In this document: positions 35,294 through 44,952 of the stretch, one piece after another
How positions within the stretch are numbered: the stretch's first letter is position 1
Layout of the letters: every line of letters begins with the position of its first letter
Assembly: GCA_044227505.1 (NCBI GenBank)
Contig: JBGAWP010000003.1
Location: 1-64,000, forward strand
Origin: UBA7236 sp044227505
GTDB lineage: Bacteria > Bacteroidota > Bacteroidia > Chitinophagales > BACL12
Direction of reading: 5' to 3'
DNA: 64,000 bases
Position numbers and translations under genes: made by a program
Notes under the pieces: model-generated
What the model was told of the DNA's origin: nothing
Databases searched by the model: none
Seen by the model: only the letters and a program-made list of their open reading frames with translations

Positions 35294-37528
35294 TCATTTT
35301 TTTACTTTTAACATACTGGCATTAACAGCAACAACCAAAGTGCTTGCCGTCATTAACACAGCGCCTGCAGCGGGACTTAATAAAAGGCCCTGATTATATA
35401 ATACTCCTGCCGCCAAAGGCAATGCAATCACATTATAGCCCGTTGCCCATATTAAATTCTGGATCATTTTTTTATAAGTAGCCTTTCCAAATAAAATTAA
35501 ATTCACAACATCTTTCGGATTACTGTTCACAAGAATTATTCCTGCAGTCTCTGCTGCAATATCACTGCCACTTCCTACAGCAATACCAACATCTGCAATG
35601 GCCAGAGCAGGAGCATCATTAACACCGTCGCCTGTCATGGCAACAAATTCTCCTTTGCTCTGCAATTCTTTTATCTTCTCTAATTTTTGATGAGGCAAAA
35701 CTTCCCCAATAAACGAATCCATACCTAAAGCTTCACTAACACTTTTGGCAACCTTATTATTATCGCCGGTGAGCAAGATTGATTTGATTTTATTTTCTTT
35801 TAAAGTTTTTATTGCCTCTGCTGATTCAGGACGTATTTCATCAGACAATGCAATATATCCTGCTAATACATTATCGATAATTAAAAAAACAACAGTTTCC
35901 GTATCATTAGCTTTGAAGTTTTCTGGAAATGTTATATTTTTTTCTTTTAAATAACCTGGACTAACAACCATTATCTTTTTACCCTCTACAGTTGCCTCAA
36001 CACCCTTACCTGTTATTGCATTAAAATTTTCAGCTGAGGGAATTGCGATAGATAATCCTTTTACTTTTTGCAAAATGCCGGTAGCGATAGGGTGTTCTGA
36101 TTTTTGTTCCAATGCAGATGCAAGGCGGATGATTTCATTTTCATTTAACTCATCTTGAAGTGACACCACTTTTGATACATCAAATTTACCAATGGTAAGC
36201 GTACCTGTTTTATCAAAGACAATTGTTGTTATTTTTCTTGAGTTCTCAAATGCTGTCCTGTTTTTAATTAACAACCCATTTTTTGCTGATATTGCTGTTG
36301 ATTTTGCAACTACCAACGGCACTGCTAAACCTAAAGCATGGGGGCAGCAAATAACAATTACGGTAACCATTCTTTCCATTGCAAATGCAATTGTTTGGCC
36401 TGTTAAAAACCAAAATAAAAATGTTGAAATGCCTGCAGTAATTGCAATTATTGTCAACCACTTTGCAGCAGTGTCTGCTACCAATTGGGTTTTAGATTTT
36501 GATTTTTGCGCATCATCCACCAGTTTTATTACCTGGCTGAGATAGGAATCTTTAGCAGCATGAGATACAGTTATTTTGATAGAGCCATTTCCATTTATGG
36601 CACCAGCAATCACTTTATCGCCTTTTATTTTTTGAACAGGTTTTGATTCACCTGTCAACATTGATTCATTGAGATAACTTTCTCCATCGTAAATTATTCC
36701 ATCAGCGGCTACTTTTTCACCGGGTTTTATTAAAATTAAATCACCTTCTAATAAAGAATCCGTTTTTACATCCTGTATGTTTTCGTTTATAATTTTATGT
36801 GCGTCTGAAGGCATTAGTTGCACCAATAGTTCCAGCTCTCTGGATGCTCCGGCTACTGATTTCATTTCAATCCAATGTCCTAAAAGCATAATTAAAATAA
36901 GTGTAGCCAGTTCCCAAAAGAAATCCATACCATCCAATCCAAATACTGTGGCCACGCTATATATGTATGCTGTTGAAATAGCAAAGCCGATCAGAAACAT
37001 CATTCCGGGATTTTTAACCCTGGCTTCGTCCACTAACCCTTTTAAAAAGGGCCACCCGCCATAAAAGTATACCACGGAAGATAAAGCAAGCAGAATATAT
37101 TTTGAACCCGGGAAAGTAATGCTAAAATTCAACCATTGCTGTATCATTTCTGATAATAGCATAATGGGAATAGTAAGTATCAACACAAGGTAAAACCGTT
37201 TGCGAAAATCAGCAATCATACCTCCGTGTTTGTTATGTTTTTCTTTATCCGAATCAGAAGTATTCATTAATACGGGCTCCAGCTTCATACCGCAAATTGG
37301 ACATTTACCAGGTTCATCCCGCAAAATATGCGGATGCATTGGGCATGTATATTTTTGAAATTGCTGATGAGGTTTGGGATTTTCTACTTCAGCCGTAATT
37401 GTTTTTAGATCAGTTTCATTTTCATTTTTTTCCACCACCAGATTCATTCCGCAAATAGGGCAATTTCCAGGTTTATCCTGTTTAATTTCAGGATGCATGG
37501 GGCATGTGTAAATTTGACCTTGTTCCAT
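35294..37528 (-). CDS. Copper-type P1B ATPase with CPH motif (CopB-like) and two metal-binding domains
   Basis: 744 residues. Two N-terminal YTCPMHP...CPICGM heavy-metal-binding domains (7-31 and 60-84), then eight helices. CPH at 395-397 (VICCPHALGLAVPL) marks the P1B-3/CopB group, linked to Cu(II)/Cu(I)/Ag export. Phosphorylation site FDKTGTLTIG (D439), TGESKP and GDGVNDAPAL are all intact. It pumps copper from cytoplasm to periplasm, where the neighbouring oxidase and RND proteins act. It lies 114 bases downstream of the multicopper oxidase in the same direction. Confidence 0.94.
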   Translation of the reverse strand: MEQGQIYTCPMHPEIKQDKPGNCPICGMNLVVEKNENETDLKTITAEVENPKPHQQFQKYTCPMHPHILRDEPGKCPICGMKLEPVLMNTSDSDKEKHNKHGGMIADFRKRFYLVLILTIPIMLLSEMIQQWLNFSITFPGSKYILLALSSVVYFYGGWPFLKGLVDEARVKNPGMMFLIGFAISTAYIYSVATVFGLDGMDFFWELATLILIMLLGHWIEMKSVAGASRELELLVQLMPSDAHKIINENIQDVKTDSLLEGDLILIKPGEKVAADGIIYDGESYLNESMLTGESKPVQKIKGDKVIAGAINGNGSIKITVSHAAKDSYLSQVIKLVDDAQKSKSKTQLVADTAAKWLTIIAITAGISTFLFWFLTGQTIAFAMERMVTVIVICCPHALGLAVPLVVAKSTAISAKNGLLIKNRTAFENSRKITTIVFDKTGTLTIGKFDVSKVVSLQDELNENEIIRLASALEQKSEHPIATGILQKVKGLSIAIPSAENFNAITGKGVEATVEGKKIMVVSPGYLKEKNITFPENFKANDTETVVFLIIDNVLAGYIALSDEIRPESAEAIKTLKENKIKSILLTGDNNKVAKSVSEALGMDSFIGEVLPHQKLEKIKELQSKGEFVAMTGDGVNDAPALAIADVGIAVGSGSDIAAETAGIILVNSNPKDVVNLILFGKATYKKMIQNLIWATGYNVIALPLAAGVLYNQGLLLSPAAGAVLMTASTLVVAVNASMLKVKK

Positions 37529-37642
37529 ATTGTTTTATTGATATTTATCTTCCATCTATTTACTTTTTACAGTTTTAAACAAAAGAACTATATTAAAAAA
37601 ATGGTTAAATAAAAATCATTTCTAATAAATCCTGTTTATACT

Positions 37643-39133
37643 TTAATTAATTAAATAATTCAACATCATCCCATCGTCTTCATGTTCCAAATTATGACAA
37701 TGAAAAACAAATTTTCCCAACTCTGTTCCGAAAGGAATAATTATTCGTACAATTTCTTTTGGCATTACCAATACTGTATCCTTCCACCCTTTTTCATGTG
37801 GTGGAATAATTCCACTTCCATTTGTTCTATCTAAAATCTGAAATTGATTACCGTGTAAATGCATCGGGTGAGGTTCGCCACCCATAGTATTATCAAAGGT
37901 CCATATTTCGATATCACCAGCATTAATAGTTTCGTCAATTCTTGCTGCATCAAAAGTTTTCCCGTTAATATTATGTCCGTTGCTCATGGTCATGCCACCT
38001 CCATGCCCCTCTTCACCATGCGGATTTGAAATATCAAAGCCGCGACTTCTTACAGACATTGCTTCATTTAACATTGAAATAGAAGAAAGTAATCCGGGCA
38101 ATGTAAATGAATCTGTTTCAGAAGTGGAAACTACAAACTTTAAAATTTTAAATTCCTGTGTTCCCTGTGCATCACCTCCACTGAATATTTTGCTTATTAA
38201 AAATATTTCATCATTAATTACATTACTTCTGAAATCAATAATTATATCAATACGCTCACCGGGGCCTAATAAAACAGAATTCACAAGTTCGGGCGATGAT
38301 AATAATCCGCCATCAGAACCAATTATATTAAAAAATGCTCCATTGCTTAAAGCAAGATTATAAACTCTTGCATTACTTCCGTTTAAAATTCTGGTTCGAT
38401 ATTGTTTTGTTGATACATCATGAAAAGGTGCATATACGCCATTTACAAATATGTATTCTCCCATATATCCACTCATAATTTCTGAATCGGCAGGCGAATA
38501 AATAATATTATTGGAAGAAATTCTTTTATCCTGAATTACTAATAATAGTTCATTATCTCCAGAAGGAAGATTTAGTAATTCTTCTTCCGCATCATTCACA
38601 ATAATTAATCCAGCCAATCCTTTAAAAGTATGTTCACCTGTTTTCATATCGGGATGTGGATGGTACCAATACATGGAAGCTCTTTGGTTGACAGGGAAAA
38701 CATAATTAAAAGACGCTCCGTTTAGAATTACATCCGTTGGATATCCATCCATGTTTGCCGGAACATTTAATCCATGCCAATGAATATTTGTTGCTTCCGA
38801 TAAATTATTTTGAAAGTCAACAGAAAACATTTCACCGGAATTTAACTTCAAAGTAGGCCCTAATATTTCATTGTTTTGATACCCATAAACACCTAAATTA
38901 TTGCCATTGAATAAACCTCCGGAAGTTGATTGTGCTGAGAGTGCATAAGCACCGGTTTGAACATTTGGAAAAATTAACGCGTCAGAAAAATTACCTTCCG
39001 TTACGGGAACGGGCATACCCATCATCATATCAATCATAGGGTCCATTTTGCAACTTTCAAAAAAATTAGATCCGCCGGCAAAAATACCAACTGCTCCAAT
39101 TGATGAAATTTTTAAAAATTTTCTTCTTATCAT
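37643..39133 (-). CDS. Multicopper oxidase, Tat-type signal (CueO/CopA-like)
   Basis: 496 residues. N-terminus MIRRKFLKISSIG is a Tat-like signal. Copper ligands: HWHGLN (118-120), WYHPH (158-160), HPMHLHG (422-427) and FHCHNLEHEDDGMM (478-489), giving the type 1, 2 and 3 sites of a three-cupredoxin laccase fold. A Met/His segment (HGEEGHGGGMTMSNGH) near residues 372-390 is the kind of insert that binds Cu(I) in cuprous oxidases. It likely oxidises Cu(I) in the periplasm. It is distinct from the T9SS oxidase at 48014. Confidence 0.93.
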   Translation of the reverse strand: MIRRKFLKISSIGAVGIFAGGSNFFESCKMDPMIDMMMGMPVPVTEGNFSDALIFPNVQTGAYALSAQSTSGGLFNGNNLGVYGYQNNEILGPTLKLNSGEMFSVDFQNNLSEATNIHWHGLNVPANMDGYPTDVILNGASFNYVFPVNQRASMYWYHPHPDMKTGEHTFKGLAGLIIVNDAEEELLNLPSGDNELLLVIQDKRISSNNIIYSPADSEIMSGYMGEYIFVNGVYAPFHDVSTKQYRTRILNGSNARVYNLALSNGAFFNIIGSDGGLLSSPELVNSVLLGPGERIDIIIDFRSNVINDEIFLISKIFSGGDAQGTQEFKILKFVVSTSETDSFTLPGLLSSISMLNEAMSVRSRGFDISNPHGEEGHGGGMTMSNGHNINGKTFDAARIDETINAGDIEIWTFDNTMGGEPHPMHLHGNQFQILDRTNGSGIIPPHEKGWKDTVLVMPKEIVRIIIPFGTELGKFVFHCHNLEHEDDGMMLNYLIN

Positions 39134-39142
39134 TATAAAATT

Positions 39143-39463
39143 TTAATTCACCGTAATTGTTATCATTTCATCATCCATTTCACTCATATCTTCATTATGA
39201 GCCGTAAGTGTAACATTATAAGTTCCGGGATTATTATATGCATGTGAAACCGTTCCACCTTCACCCGTAGCGCCATCACCAAAATCCCATTCCCAATGAT
39301 GTGTGTCAACTGAACAACTTCCATCAAAAATGATGGATTCGCCTGCATTAATATTTGTTGTAGAAGCATCAAAACAGCAAGTGGGCATTTTATGGTTCAT
39401 GCAGGAAGAAAATCCAATTAATAAAATTGCCATTACCGGAAGAAATTTTATTGTTTTTTTCAT
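39143..39463 (-). CDS. Lipoprotein with one PKD domain
   Basis: 106 residues. Lipobox GFSSCMNHK; MPTCCFDAS has a Cys pair; the remainder is one PKD domain with the hallmark WDFGDGATGEGGTVSHAY. It lies 9 bases upstream of the Tat oxidase start, so it is co-transcribed. Function unknown; the Met-His-Lys-Met and Cys pair near the mature N-terminus could bind copper. Confidence 0.75.
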   Translation of the reverse strand: MKKTIKFLPVMAILLIGFSSCMNHKMPTCCFDASTTNINAGESIIFDGSCSVDTHHWEWDFGDGATGEGGTVSHAYNNPGTYNVTLTAHNEDMSEMDDEMITITVN

Positions 39464-39498
39464 ATACCTAAATTTAATTTATTGGTTAAATAATTAGT

Positions 39499-40461
39499 TT
39501 AATGTTTGTGTTCTGATTCATTATTTTTTTGATGCGGGTCATTGGCATTGCTATCGGAAGCAGTGCCCGGCATAACATTTAAAACAAAATCCGAGGTCAT
39601 TTCTTTTCCTTCTTTTTTAAACTGGAAAAAGCCTCTATAAATACCTTCTTCTTCGAAATCAGCATGCAGATCTAACTTTCCATTTACAATTTCTGGATGC
39701 GCATGCACAAATTTCTGCGTGTTTTCAGATATCAATATTAAATGGCCTTTAGCACCCATTATATTTTCCAGATCATTTGCATTTATTTCTTTTCCATTTT
39801 TAGATACATTCCCGGTGATATGATTGGTTGATTTAGTTTTAAACTGGCCACCTGAAGGAATGAGAGTCACTGTATATCCATTCGTATTCGATACTAAATT
39901 TTCTTTAAGATATTTTTTGGCCTCTTTTTCCAAACCAGCTGCTGTAATTTCAAATCTTTCCACCATATGTTTGCCACCGGTAGGCATATAATCGGCAAAT
40001 ACAACATATTTTCCCCCATTGCGCATTGTTGTTTTTACAGAGTAGGAACCATCGGCATTAAATTCAGGATGTATATGCTGATAAGAACTTAAATCATAAC
40101 TAACAACAATAACATGGATTTTATGTTCGTGTACAACATCAAGTGGAACCTGTTCATTTTCTTTACCTTTTATTTTAGGTGTAAAAGTTAATATTACCTC
40201 CTTCCCTGCCTCAATTGTTTGAGGGTTATTAGCAAACGAAATAAAATATTCGTTGTTCAGCTTATCCTGGTTCATCTCTTCCAAGTCCATTCCACATTTT
40301 GGACAAAGCCCGGGTTTATCACTCACTACTTCAAAGTGCATTGGGCAAGTGTAGCTTTTACCCTCTTTAGTCACTGTTCCCGATGTGCTGTTTTTTGCAT
40401 CTCCGCAAGATGTAGTGCTCAATGCAACGATTGTTGTTATTGCTAATATTAAATTCTTCAT
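39499..40461 (-). CDS. Copper-resistance lipoprotein with heavy-metal-binding domain
   Basis: 320 residues from ATG 40461; earlier in-frame codons fall in the preceding gene. Lipobox LSTTSCGD (C19). A heavy-metal-binding domain (YTCPMHFEV...LCPKCGM) lies near residues 37-60. Two beta-rich units follow: EHKIHVIVVSYDLSSYQHIHPEF and GHLILISENTQKFVHAHPE, each with HxHPE-like ends. The whole is common in Bacteroidota copper clusters. It is probably a periplasmic copper chaperone. It overlaps none of its neighbours; 19 bases separate it from the gene before. Confidence 0.82.
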   Translation of the reverse strand: MKNLILAITTIVALSTTSCGDAKNSTSGTVTKEGKSYTCPMHFEVVSDKPGLCPKCGMDLEEMNQDKLNNEYFISFANNPQTIEAGKEVILTFTPKIKGKENEQVPLDVVHEHKIHVIVVSYDLSSYQHIHPEFNADGSYSVKTTMRNGGKYVVFADYMPTGGKHMVERFEITAAGLEKEAKKYLKENLVSNTNGYTVTLIPSGGQFKTKSTNHITGNVSKNGKEINANDLENIMGAKGHLILISENTQKFVHAHPEIVNGKLDLHADFEEEGIYRGFFQFKKEGKEMTSDFVLNVMPGTASDSNANDPHQKNNESEHKH

Positions 40462-40480
40462 GATTAATTGGTTATTTAAT

Positions 40481-41320
40481 TTAATGTTGAATAAGTATTT
40501 TTTGAGAATAGGAATTATTGTCAGAATTAACAGAAAGTAAATAAATTCCATTTTGTATATTTTGGGTATTTATTGTTATTAAGCCTGCTTGGGAATTAAA
40601 CTGAGATTTATTAATTATAGAGCCAGATAATGAATATATCGTAATATCCTTTATATATTCACCTATCAAACTAATCTCAACAAAATCAGAAATTGGGTTG
40701 GGGTAAATCTGAACCTTTGGTTCCGTATTTAAATTATTAATACTAGTTGTATTTTCTTTATAAAAACTTTTCACTAAAGTATAAGTAGAATCGCCAGATG
40801 TACTATGGCTATGATTGGCAGTAAGTGCAGCAATATAAAACGTAATTTCTCCAATTTCTTCAGAAGGTGCTGTCCATTCAAACGTCCATTCATTATAACC
40901 TTCACTTAAAGCATCTGCCCCGCATGGTGTACTGGTAATATAATTTCTCCCAAAACCTGTAATACTTCTGGTTCGGTCCTCATCTATTAAAGAAAATATA
41001 CCGGCATCTTCATCATCACTATCCAAGGCTGTTATTTCAAATCCGAATTTATCCAGGTCAGCTTGCGCTATTGAAATAATTATCTGATAAGTGCTGTCGG
41101 GTTTATATCCGGCAATTTCTCCTCCTAAAGAAAATGTTAATTCTGCAATTCCGGAATTTTCAATACCGCCATGACAAGCTGTACAGGTTTCGCTACCGGG
41201 ATCACCGGCATGACCTGCACCAATCAAAGGGGAATCACATTCGCTGTTAAAAGTATTAAATGATAACACCAGAATTGAAAAACTTATTAAATACAAAAGA
41301 ATACTTATTTTATTTTTCAT
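40481..41320 (-). CDS. T9SS-secreted protein with CxxCH (choice-of-anchor V/Reelin-like domain)
   Basis: 279 residues. Signal peptide, then SPLIGAGHAGDPGSETCTACHGGIENSG with one CTACH haem motif. A Reelin-like/choice-of-anchor V beta domain continues to about 185 (YNEWTFEWTAPSEEIGEITFYIAAL). The last about 75 residues are a T9SS type A domain (VQIYPNPISDFVEI to the end). Proteins of this kind are exported cytochrome-like surface proteins of unknown role. It is the third gene after the TolC gene in the copper cluster. Confidence 0.78.
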   Translation of the reverse strand: MKNKISILLYLISFSILVLSFNTFNSECDSPLIGAGHAGDPGSETCTACHGGIENSGIAELTFSLGGEIAGYKPDSTYQIIISIAQADLDKFGFEITALDSDDEDAGIFSLIDEDRTRSITGFGRNYITSTPCGADALSEGYNEWTFEWTAPSEEIGEITFYIAALTANHSHSTSGDSTYTLVKSFYKENTTSINNLNTEPKVQIYPNPISDFVEISLIGEYIKDITIYSLSGSIINKSQFNSQAGLITINTQNIQNGIYLLSVNSDNNSYSQKILIQH

Positions 41321-41325
41321 AATTT

Positions 41326-42987
41326 TTATTGATTTAAATAAATCATTTTCATTTGATAGCTTCCATTTATAACAATACGCTCTCCCTCTTCTGCACCCGT
41401 ATTGATAACTGTAAATTCACCGTTATTTTCTCCAGCGGTAATATAGCTAACACTGTATTTTTCTGCCGCATCTTTAATGAATACAACAGGCTTACCATCA
41501 ATTTCCGTAATAGCTGAATTGGGTACAAATAATTCCATTTTGGTATCTGATGATAAAACACGAAGATTAACTAATTCACCAATTCTTAATTGTTGGTCGG
41601 GGTTTTTCACTTCAAACAATACCAATTGCGATTGACTGGTAGGTTCAATTTGTTGGCCCAAGTTAATCAACCTCAACTCCATAGATGAAAAGCTGCTATC
41701 ACGGTTTTCAACAATAAATTTTTTACCCCCTTTCAAAACATTAATATCATTATTAAAAATACGGGCTTCAACAAAAACTGTAGAAATATCTGTAATCGTA
41801 AAAATTGTTTCACCGGAATTTATTGATGATCCTGTTGCAAAAGTGAAGTTGCCTACAATACCATTAATTGGTGATTTTAAAGAAAAGAATTTTGCATTTC
41901 CCGTATTGTTTGAAATTACATTCTCAAATACCTTTTTATTAGCTTCGGCCGCTTTGAGCCGTGCTTCTGCTTCGTCCAAATCCTTTTTAGCAACAATATC
42001 CTGAATTGAGATTAATCGATCATAATCCTTTTTAGCTGCAATATATTCGGCATCCAGTTGATTTTTTTGCGAGAGGAAATCTATCTGGGCGCTGGCATCA
42101 ATATTCTGTTCTACAGTTGCAAGTATTTGGCCTTTACTAACTTTTTGCCCTACAAATACATTGATAGATGTTAGCTTTCCGGTTTGTGGTGATTGAACAA
42201 CAGCCATTCCATTGGAGGCAGGAATTACGGTGCCTGAAATTTTAGTGGCCGGGGTGAAATCAGAAACTACGAGTGGTTGTGTTATAATGTTAAATAAAAA
42301 CTGGGTTTCTTTTTGAACCAATAATTGGGTAGAAAAACCTGTGGTTGATTTTTTTGAACCTTCATTATGTCCTTCATGTGCTGCAACCGGAGAAATATTT
42401 ATTGGAAGGATAATAGAAATAAATATAATGATTGCAGTAGTTGGATTTATTCTTTTTCTGCGTACAAAAATTAATGTGAGTATTACACCTATTAATAAGC
42501 CCCCAGTAAGCAATACATAATGAGAGCTGAAAAATGAAGGTTTATATTCAGTTGCATTTTCAACATTCAATTCCTTTCCTACTTCAATATTATTGATCTG
42601 GATTAAATCAGGTCCCAGTTTTGAATTAATTGTAACAACTAAATTATATATTTTTTTTTCGGGAAATTTACCTTTTATGTCGAATACCCCGTTGCCGGAA
42701 CGGTTTACTTTAAATTTTAAAGAGTTATCTGACGACACAACAGTAATTTCTGCTGAATCGAGTGGCTCATTTGTTTGAAAATTGCTTAAATATAGTTTTA
42801 AGGTTGATTCTACTCCCGGTTCTATCTTTTCATATTTGATTAATAATTCATATAATAGAGAATATGCTTCACTGCTGAAGGAACTGAGTGATTGTGCAGA
42901 TGTTTCTTTCTTTTCAGCGCTATGATCTTCACCTCCGTGAGCGAACATTTGTAATGGGAAAAAAAGTATAAAGATTATTTTTCGCAT
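41326..42987 (-). CDS. RND adaptor (CusB-like) with extra N-terminal domain and internal signal-like helix
   Basis: 553 residues. Signal peptide MRKIIFILFFPLQMFAHGG; domain of about 130 residues of beta character; a transmembrane helix (157-176); and a second hydrophobic segment, IIIFISIILPINISPVAAHE (187-206), that resembles a cleavable signal. The full adaptor core follows from about 215 (LVQKETQFLFNI, KISGTVIPAS; hairpin with AEARLKAAEANKK). A His-rich HEGHNEG starts the mature portion. Likely partner of the TolC (start overlaps its stop, TGATG) and the third pump. Confidence 0.86.
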   Translation of the reverse strand: MRKIIFILFFPLQMFAHGGEDHSAEKKETSAQSLSSFSSEAYSLLYELLIKYEKIEPGVESTLKLYLSNFQTNEPLDSAEITVVSSDNSLKFKVNRSGNGVFDIKGKFPEKKIYNLVVTINSKLGPDLIQINNIEVGKELNVENATEYKPSFFSSHYVLLTGGLLIGVILTLIFVRRKRINPTTAIIIFISIILPINISPVAAHEGHNEGSKKSTTGFSTQLLVQKETQFLFNIITQPLVVSDFTPATKISGTVIPASNGMAVVQSPQTGKLTSINVFVGQKVSKGQILATVEQNIDASAQIDFLSQKNQLDAEYIAAKKDYDRLISIQDIVAKKDLDEAEARLKAAEANKKVFENVISNNTGNAKFFSLKSPINGIVGNFTFATGSSINSGETIFTITDISTVFVEARIFNNDINVLKGGKKFIVENRDSSFSSMELRLINLGQQIEPTSQSQLVLFEVKNPDQQLRIGELVNLRVLSSDTKMELFVPNSAITEIDGKPVVFIKDAAEKYSVSYITAGENNGEFTVINTGAEEGERIVINGSYQMKMIYLNQ

Positions 42988-44150
42988 CAGTTTCCGATTA
43001 AATAATTTATTTCAATTACGCTAACATTAAAATCATACAATACTTCAAGAAAATTTAACTTAATACTATAGGCTTCAGAAAGTGTGCGGAGGTAATCAAT
43101 GTAATTGGTCTCCCCACTTTCTTGCAATCGCATACTTGTTTCAATAATTTTATTGGAATTAGGCATACCAGTGTTTTCATAATATTGCAAAGCTTGGTCG
43201 TATTTATAAAAATTTGCTAAAAGATTAATTGATTCCTGTTCAAGTTTTTGCTTAATAGCGAGATACTCGGCCTCTGCAACAGCGATTTCTGTTTTAAAAG
43301 AATTGGACCTGGAAGAATATTGATAAAACCATAATGGAACTGTAATTCCCAATTTAAATCCGTAAGAATAAGCAGGATTGCTTTCCAAAGCTTTGTTATA
43401 TCCCAGCAGAATATCGGGAAGTGCATAAGTTTTTTCCAATTGCCATTGTGCATTTGCCACAGAAATATTCTGATTTTGAAAATTTAAATTGGGATTAACC
43501 AATGTATTTACTGAATCAATCTGAAAAGTTGCTTTTTGTAATGGTGTTACGCTAAAATCAAATGGCATACTTGTTATTAATTTAAGATTATTTTTTGTGG
43601 CTGCGAGATCGGCCTCAGTTTGCAAATATTGTTGATGAATTTCACCGGCTTTGGTTTCGGCAAATAATTTACCGAGAAAATCAGTACTTCCAGCTTCAAA
43701 TGCACGGGAAGCGGAGTTACTGATTACGGAATAAAAAGAATCCTGAGCATAAAAAATATTTCGCTTTTCCACTAAAAATTGTAATTGTACATATAATAGT
43801 TTTGTATATCGGACAATATCATTTCTGGTTACCTCCACATTTTTTTCTGCGAGAATAATTTGTTGTTTGTTTAACGAACCTTGTTTGGTGTATTGCAATG
43901 GAAAATTAACCGTTTGTTCAACATTAAAAGCCAATGGTTCAAAAGGTGTGCGGTCAACATATAATTCGGGATCCGGTATATTCCATGAATTGATTTGAAG
44001 GTTTTGTTGTACCCTGACTTTTAGCAATGCAGCACTTAATTGATAACTGTTGTTTAATACAGAATCAATAACCTGCTGCTCCGATAAAACCGCTTGTGAG
44101 TTTGATATTGAACCTACAAACGCAATTAATATAAAAATAAATATTTTCAT
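42987..44150 (-). CDS. TolC-family outer-membrane factor (CzcC-like)
   Basis: 387 residues, signal peptide to about 20 (LIAFVGSISNSQA). Two tandem outer-membrane-factor repeats with long helices (QVIDSVLNNSYQLSAALLKVRV; DIVRYTKLLYVQLQFLVEKRN; ESGETNYIDYLRTLSEAYSI). Its TGA shares a base with the ATG of the adaptor (TGATG), so translation is coupled. It serves as the outer channel of this tripartite pump. Confidence 0.9.
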   Translation of the reverse strand: MKIFIFILIAFVGSISNSQAVLSEQQVIDSVLNNSYQLSAALLKVRVQQNLQINSWNIPDPELYVDRTPFEPLAFNVEQTVNFPLQYTKQGSLNKQQIILAEKNVEVTRNDIVRYTKLLYVQLQFLVEKRNIFYAQDSFYSVISNSASRAFEAGSTDFLGKLFAETKAGEIHQQYLQTEADLAATKNNLKLITSMPFDFSVTPLQKATFQIDSVNTLVNPNLNFQNQNISVANAQWQLEKTYALPDILLGYNKALESNPAYSYGFKLGITVPLWFYQYSSRSNSFKTEIAVAEAEYLAIKQKLEQESINLLANFYKYDQALQYYENTGMPNSNKIIETSMRLQESGETNYIDYLRTLSEAYSIKLNFLEVLYDFNVSVIEINYLIGN

Positions 44151-44155
44151 TAACC

Positions 44156-44881
44156 TTAAATTACAAGCATAAATACTGCCATAGTTATCATCAATAAATC
44201 TTCAATTATTGTAACTGTGCTCATTGGCAAATTAAACACAGCACCAAGACATGCACATTGAATTCTACTTTTATTCCTTACACTCTGAATCACACCAATA
44301 CTACTGAATCCCATTACAATTATGGTAGCAATATTTGTCAATTGCATATTAAATTCAGTCAAATATGCGATTCCCAACGCTAATTCAATGAACGGGTAAA
44401 TAAATCCATATGCGGGCATTTTTTTCGCCAAGATATCATACATGGAATAACTTTCGGCGAAACCTTTCAGGTCGGGAAATTTAAAGAATGAAAAGGTGAT
44501 GAAAAATTCTGCCATAAAATATTGCATCCAGATCATACTATCAAAACTTCCGGATTTTGTTGCAGATAGTGTTGAGATACCGGCAATAAAAAGAAAGATC
44601 AACAATAATGGTCTATATGTTTTAAACCAGGATAAAACACCTATCTGCTGCATTGCCACATGAGCAGAATCTACTCCGTTTTCCGAAATTCTATACTTCG
44701 AATCGGTACCTATAACGTCCTGCAAATCTTTTAGCGAAATATGTTTTTGCATCGTGATAACAGCGTTATCCGGCAAATTCACCTCTGCGGATAGTATATC
44801 CGGGTGGATTAACAATTTGCTTTTTACATTAGTTATGCACCCACTGCAGGTCATATTTGAGACTTTATAAGAATGTGTCAT
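44156..44881 (-). CDS. HMA domain fused to MauE/DoxX-like membrane protein
   Basis: 241 residues. Residues 1-65 are a heavy-metal-associated domain with MTCSGC (C12, C15). Four helices follow (about 85-240), with LGIAYLTEFNMQLTNIATIIVM and VRNKSRIQCACLGAVFNLPMSTVTIIEDLLM. The cysteine pair in IQCACLG and the helix pattern match MauE/DoxX-type redox membrane proteins. Role inferred: membrane copper binding or thiol redox. It is the first gene of the tripartite copper cluster; the 71-base gap upstream, next to the AraC gene, holds a TTGTGTAAC motif and a near -7 element. Confidence 0.85.
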   Translation of the reverse strand: MTHSYKVSNMTCSGCITNVKSKLLIHPDILSAEVNLPDNAVITMQKHISLKDLQDVIGTDSKYRISENGVDSAHVAMQQIGVLSWFKTYRPLLLIFLFIAGISTLSATKSGSFDSMIWMQYFMAEFFITFSFFKFPDLKGFAESYSMYDILAKKMPAYGFIYPFIELALGIAYLTEFNMQLTNIATIIVMGFSSIGVIQSVRNKSRIQCACLGAVFNLPMSTVTIIEDLLMITMAVFMLVI

Positions 44882-44930
44882 AATTATTTGTTTTTATAAC
44901 ACAAAGGTCGCGTGATAATTCAGGCCGACT

Positions 44931-44939
44931 GTTACACAA
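44931..44939 (-). promoter_or_regulatory. Candidate regulator site TTGTGTAAC upstream of HMA-DoxX operon
   Basis: On the minus strand the nonamer ends 50 bases before the ATG at 44881, followed about 20 bases on by GACCTTTG, one mismatch from the -7 consensus. The same nonamer stands 45 bases before the other Cu/Ag cluster. Confidence 0.3.
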
Positions 44940-44952
44940 TTTTTGATTTGAT

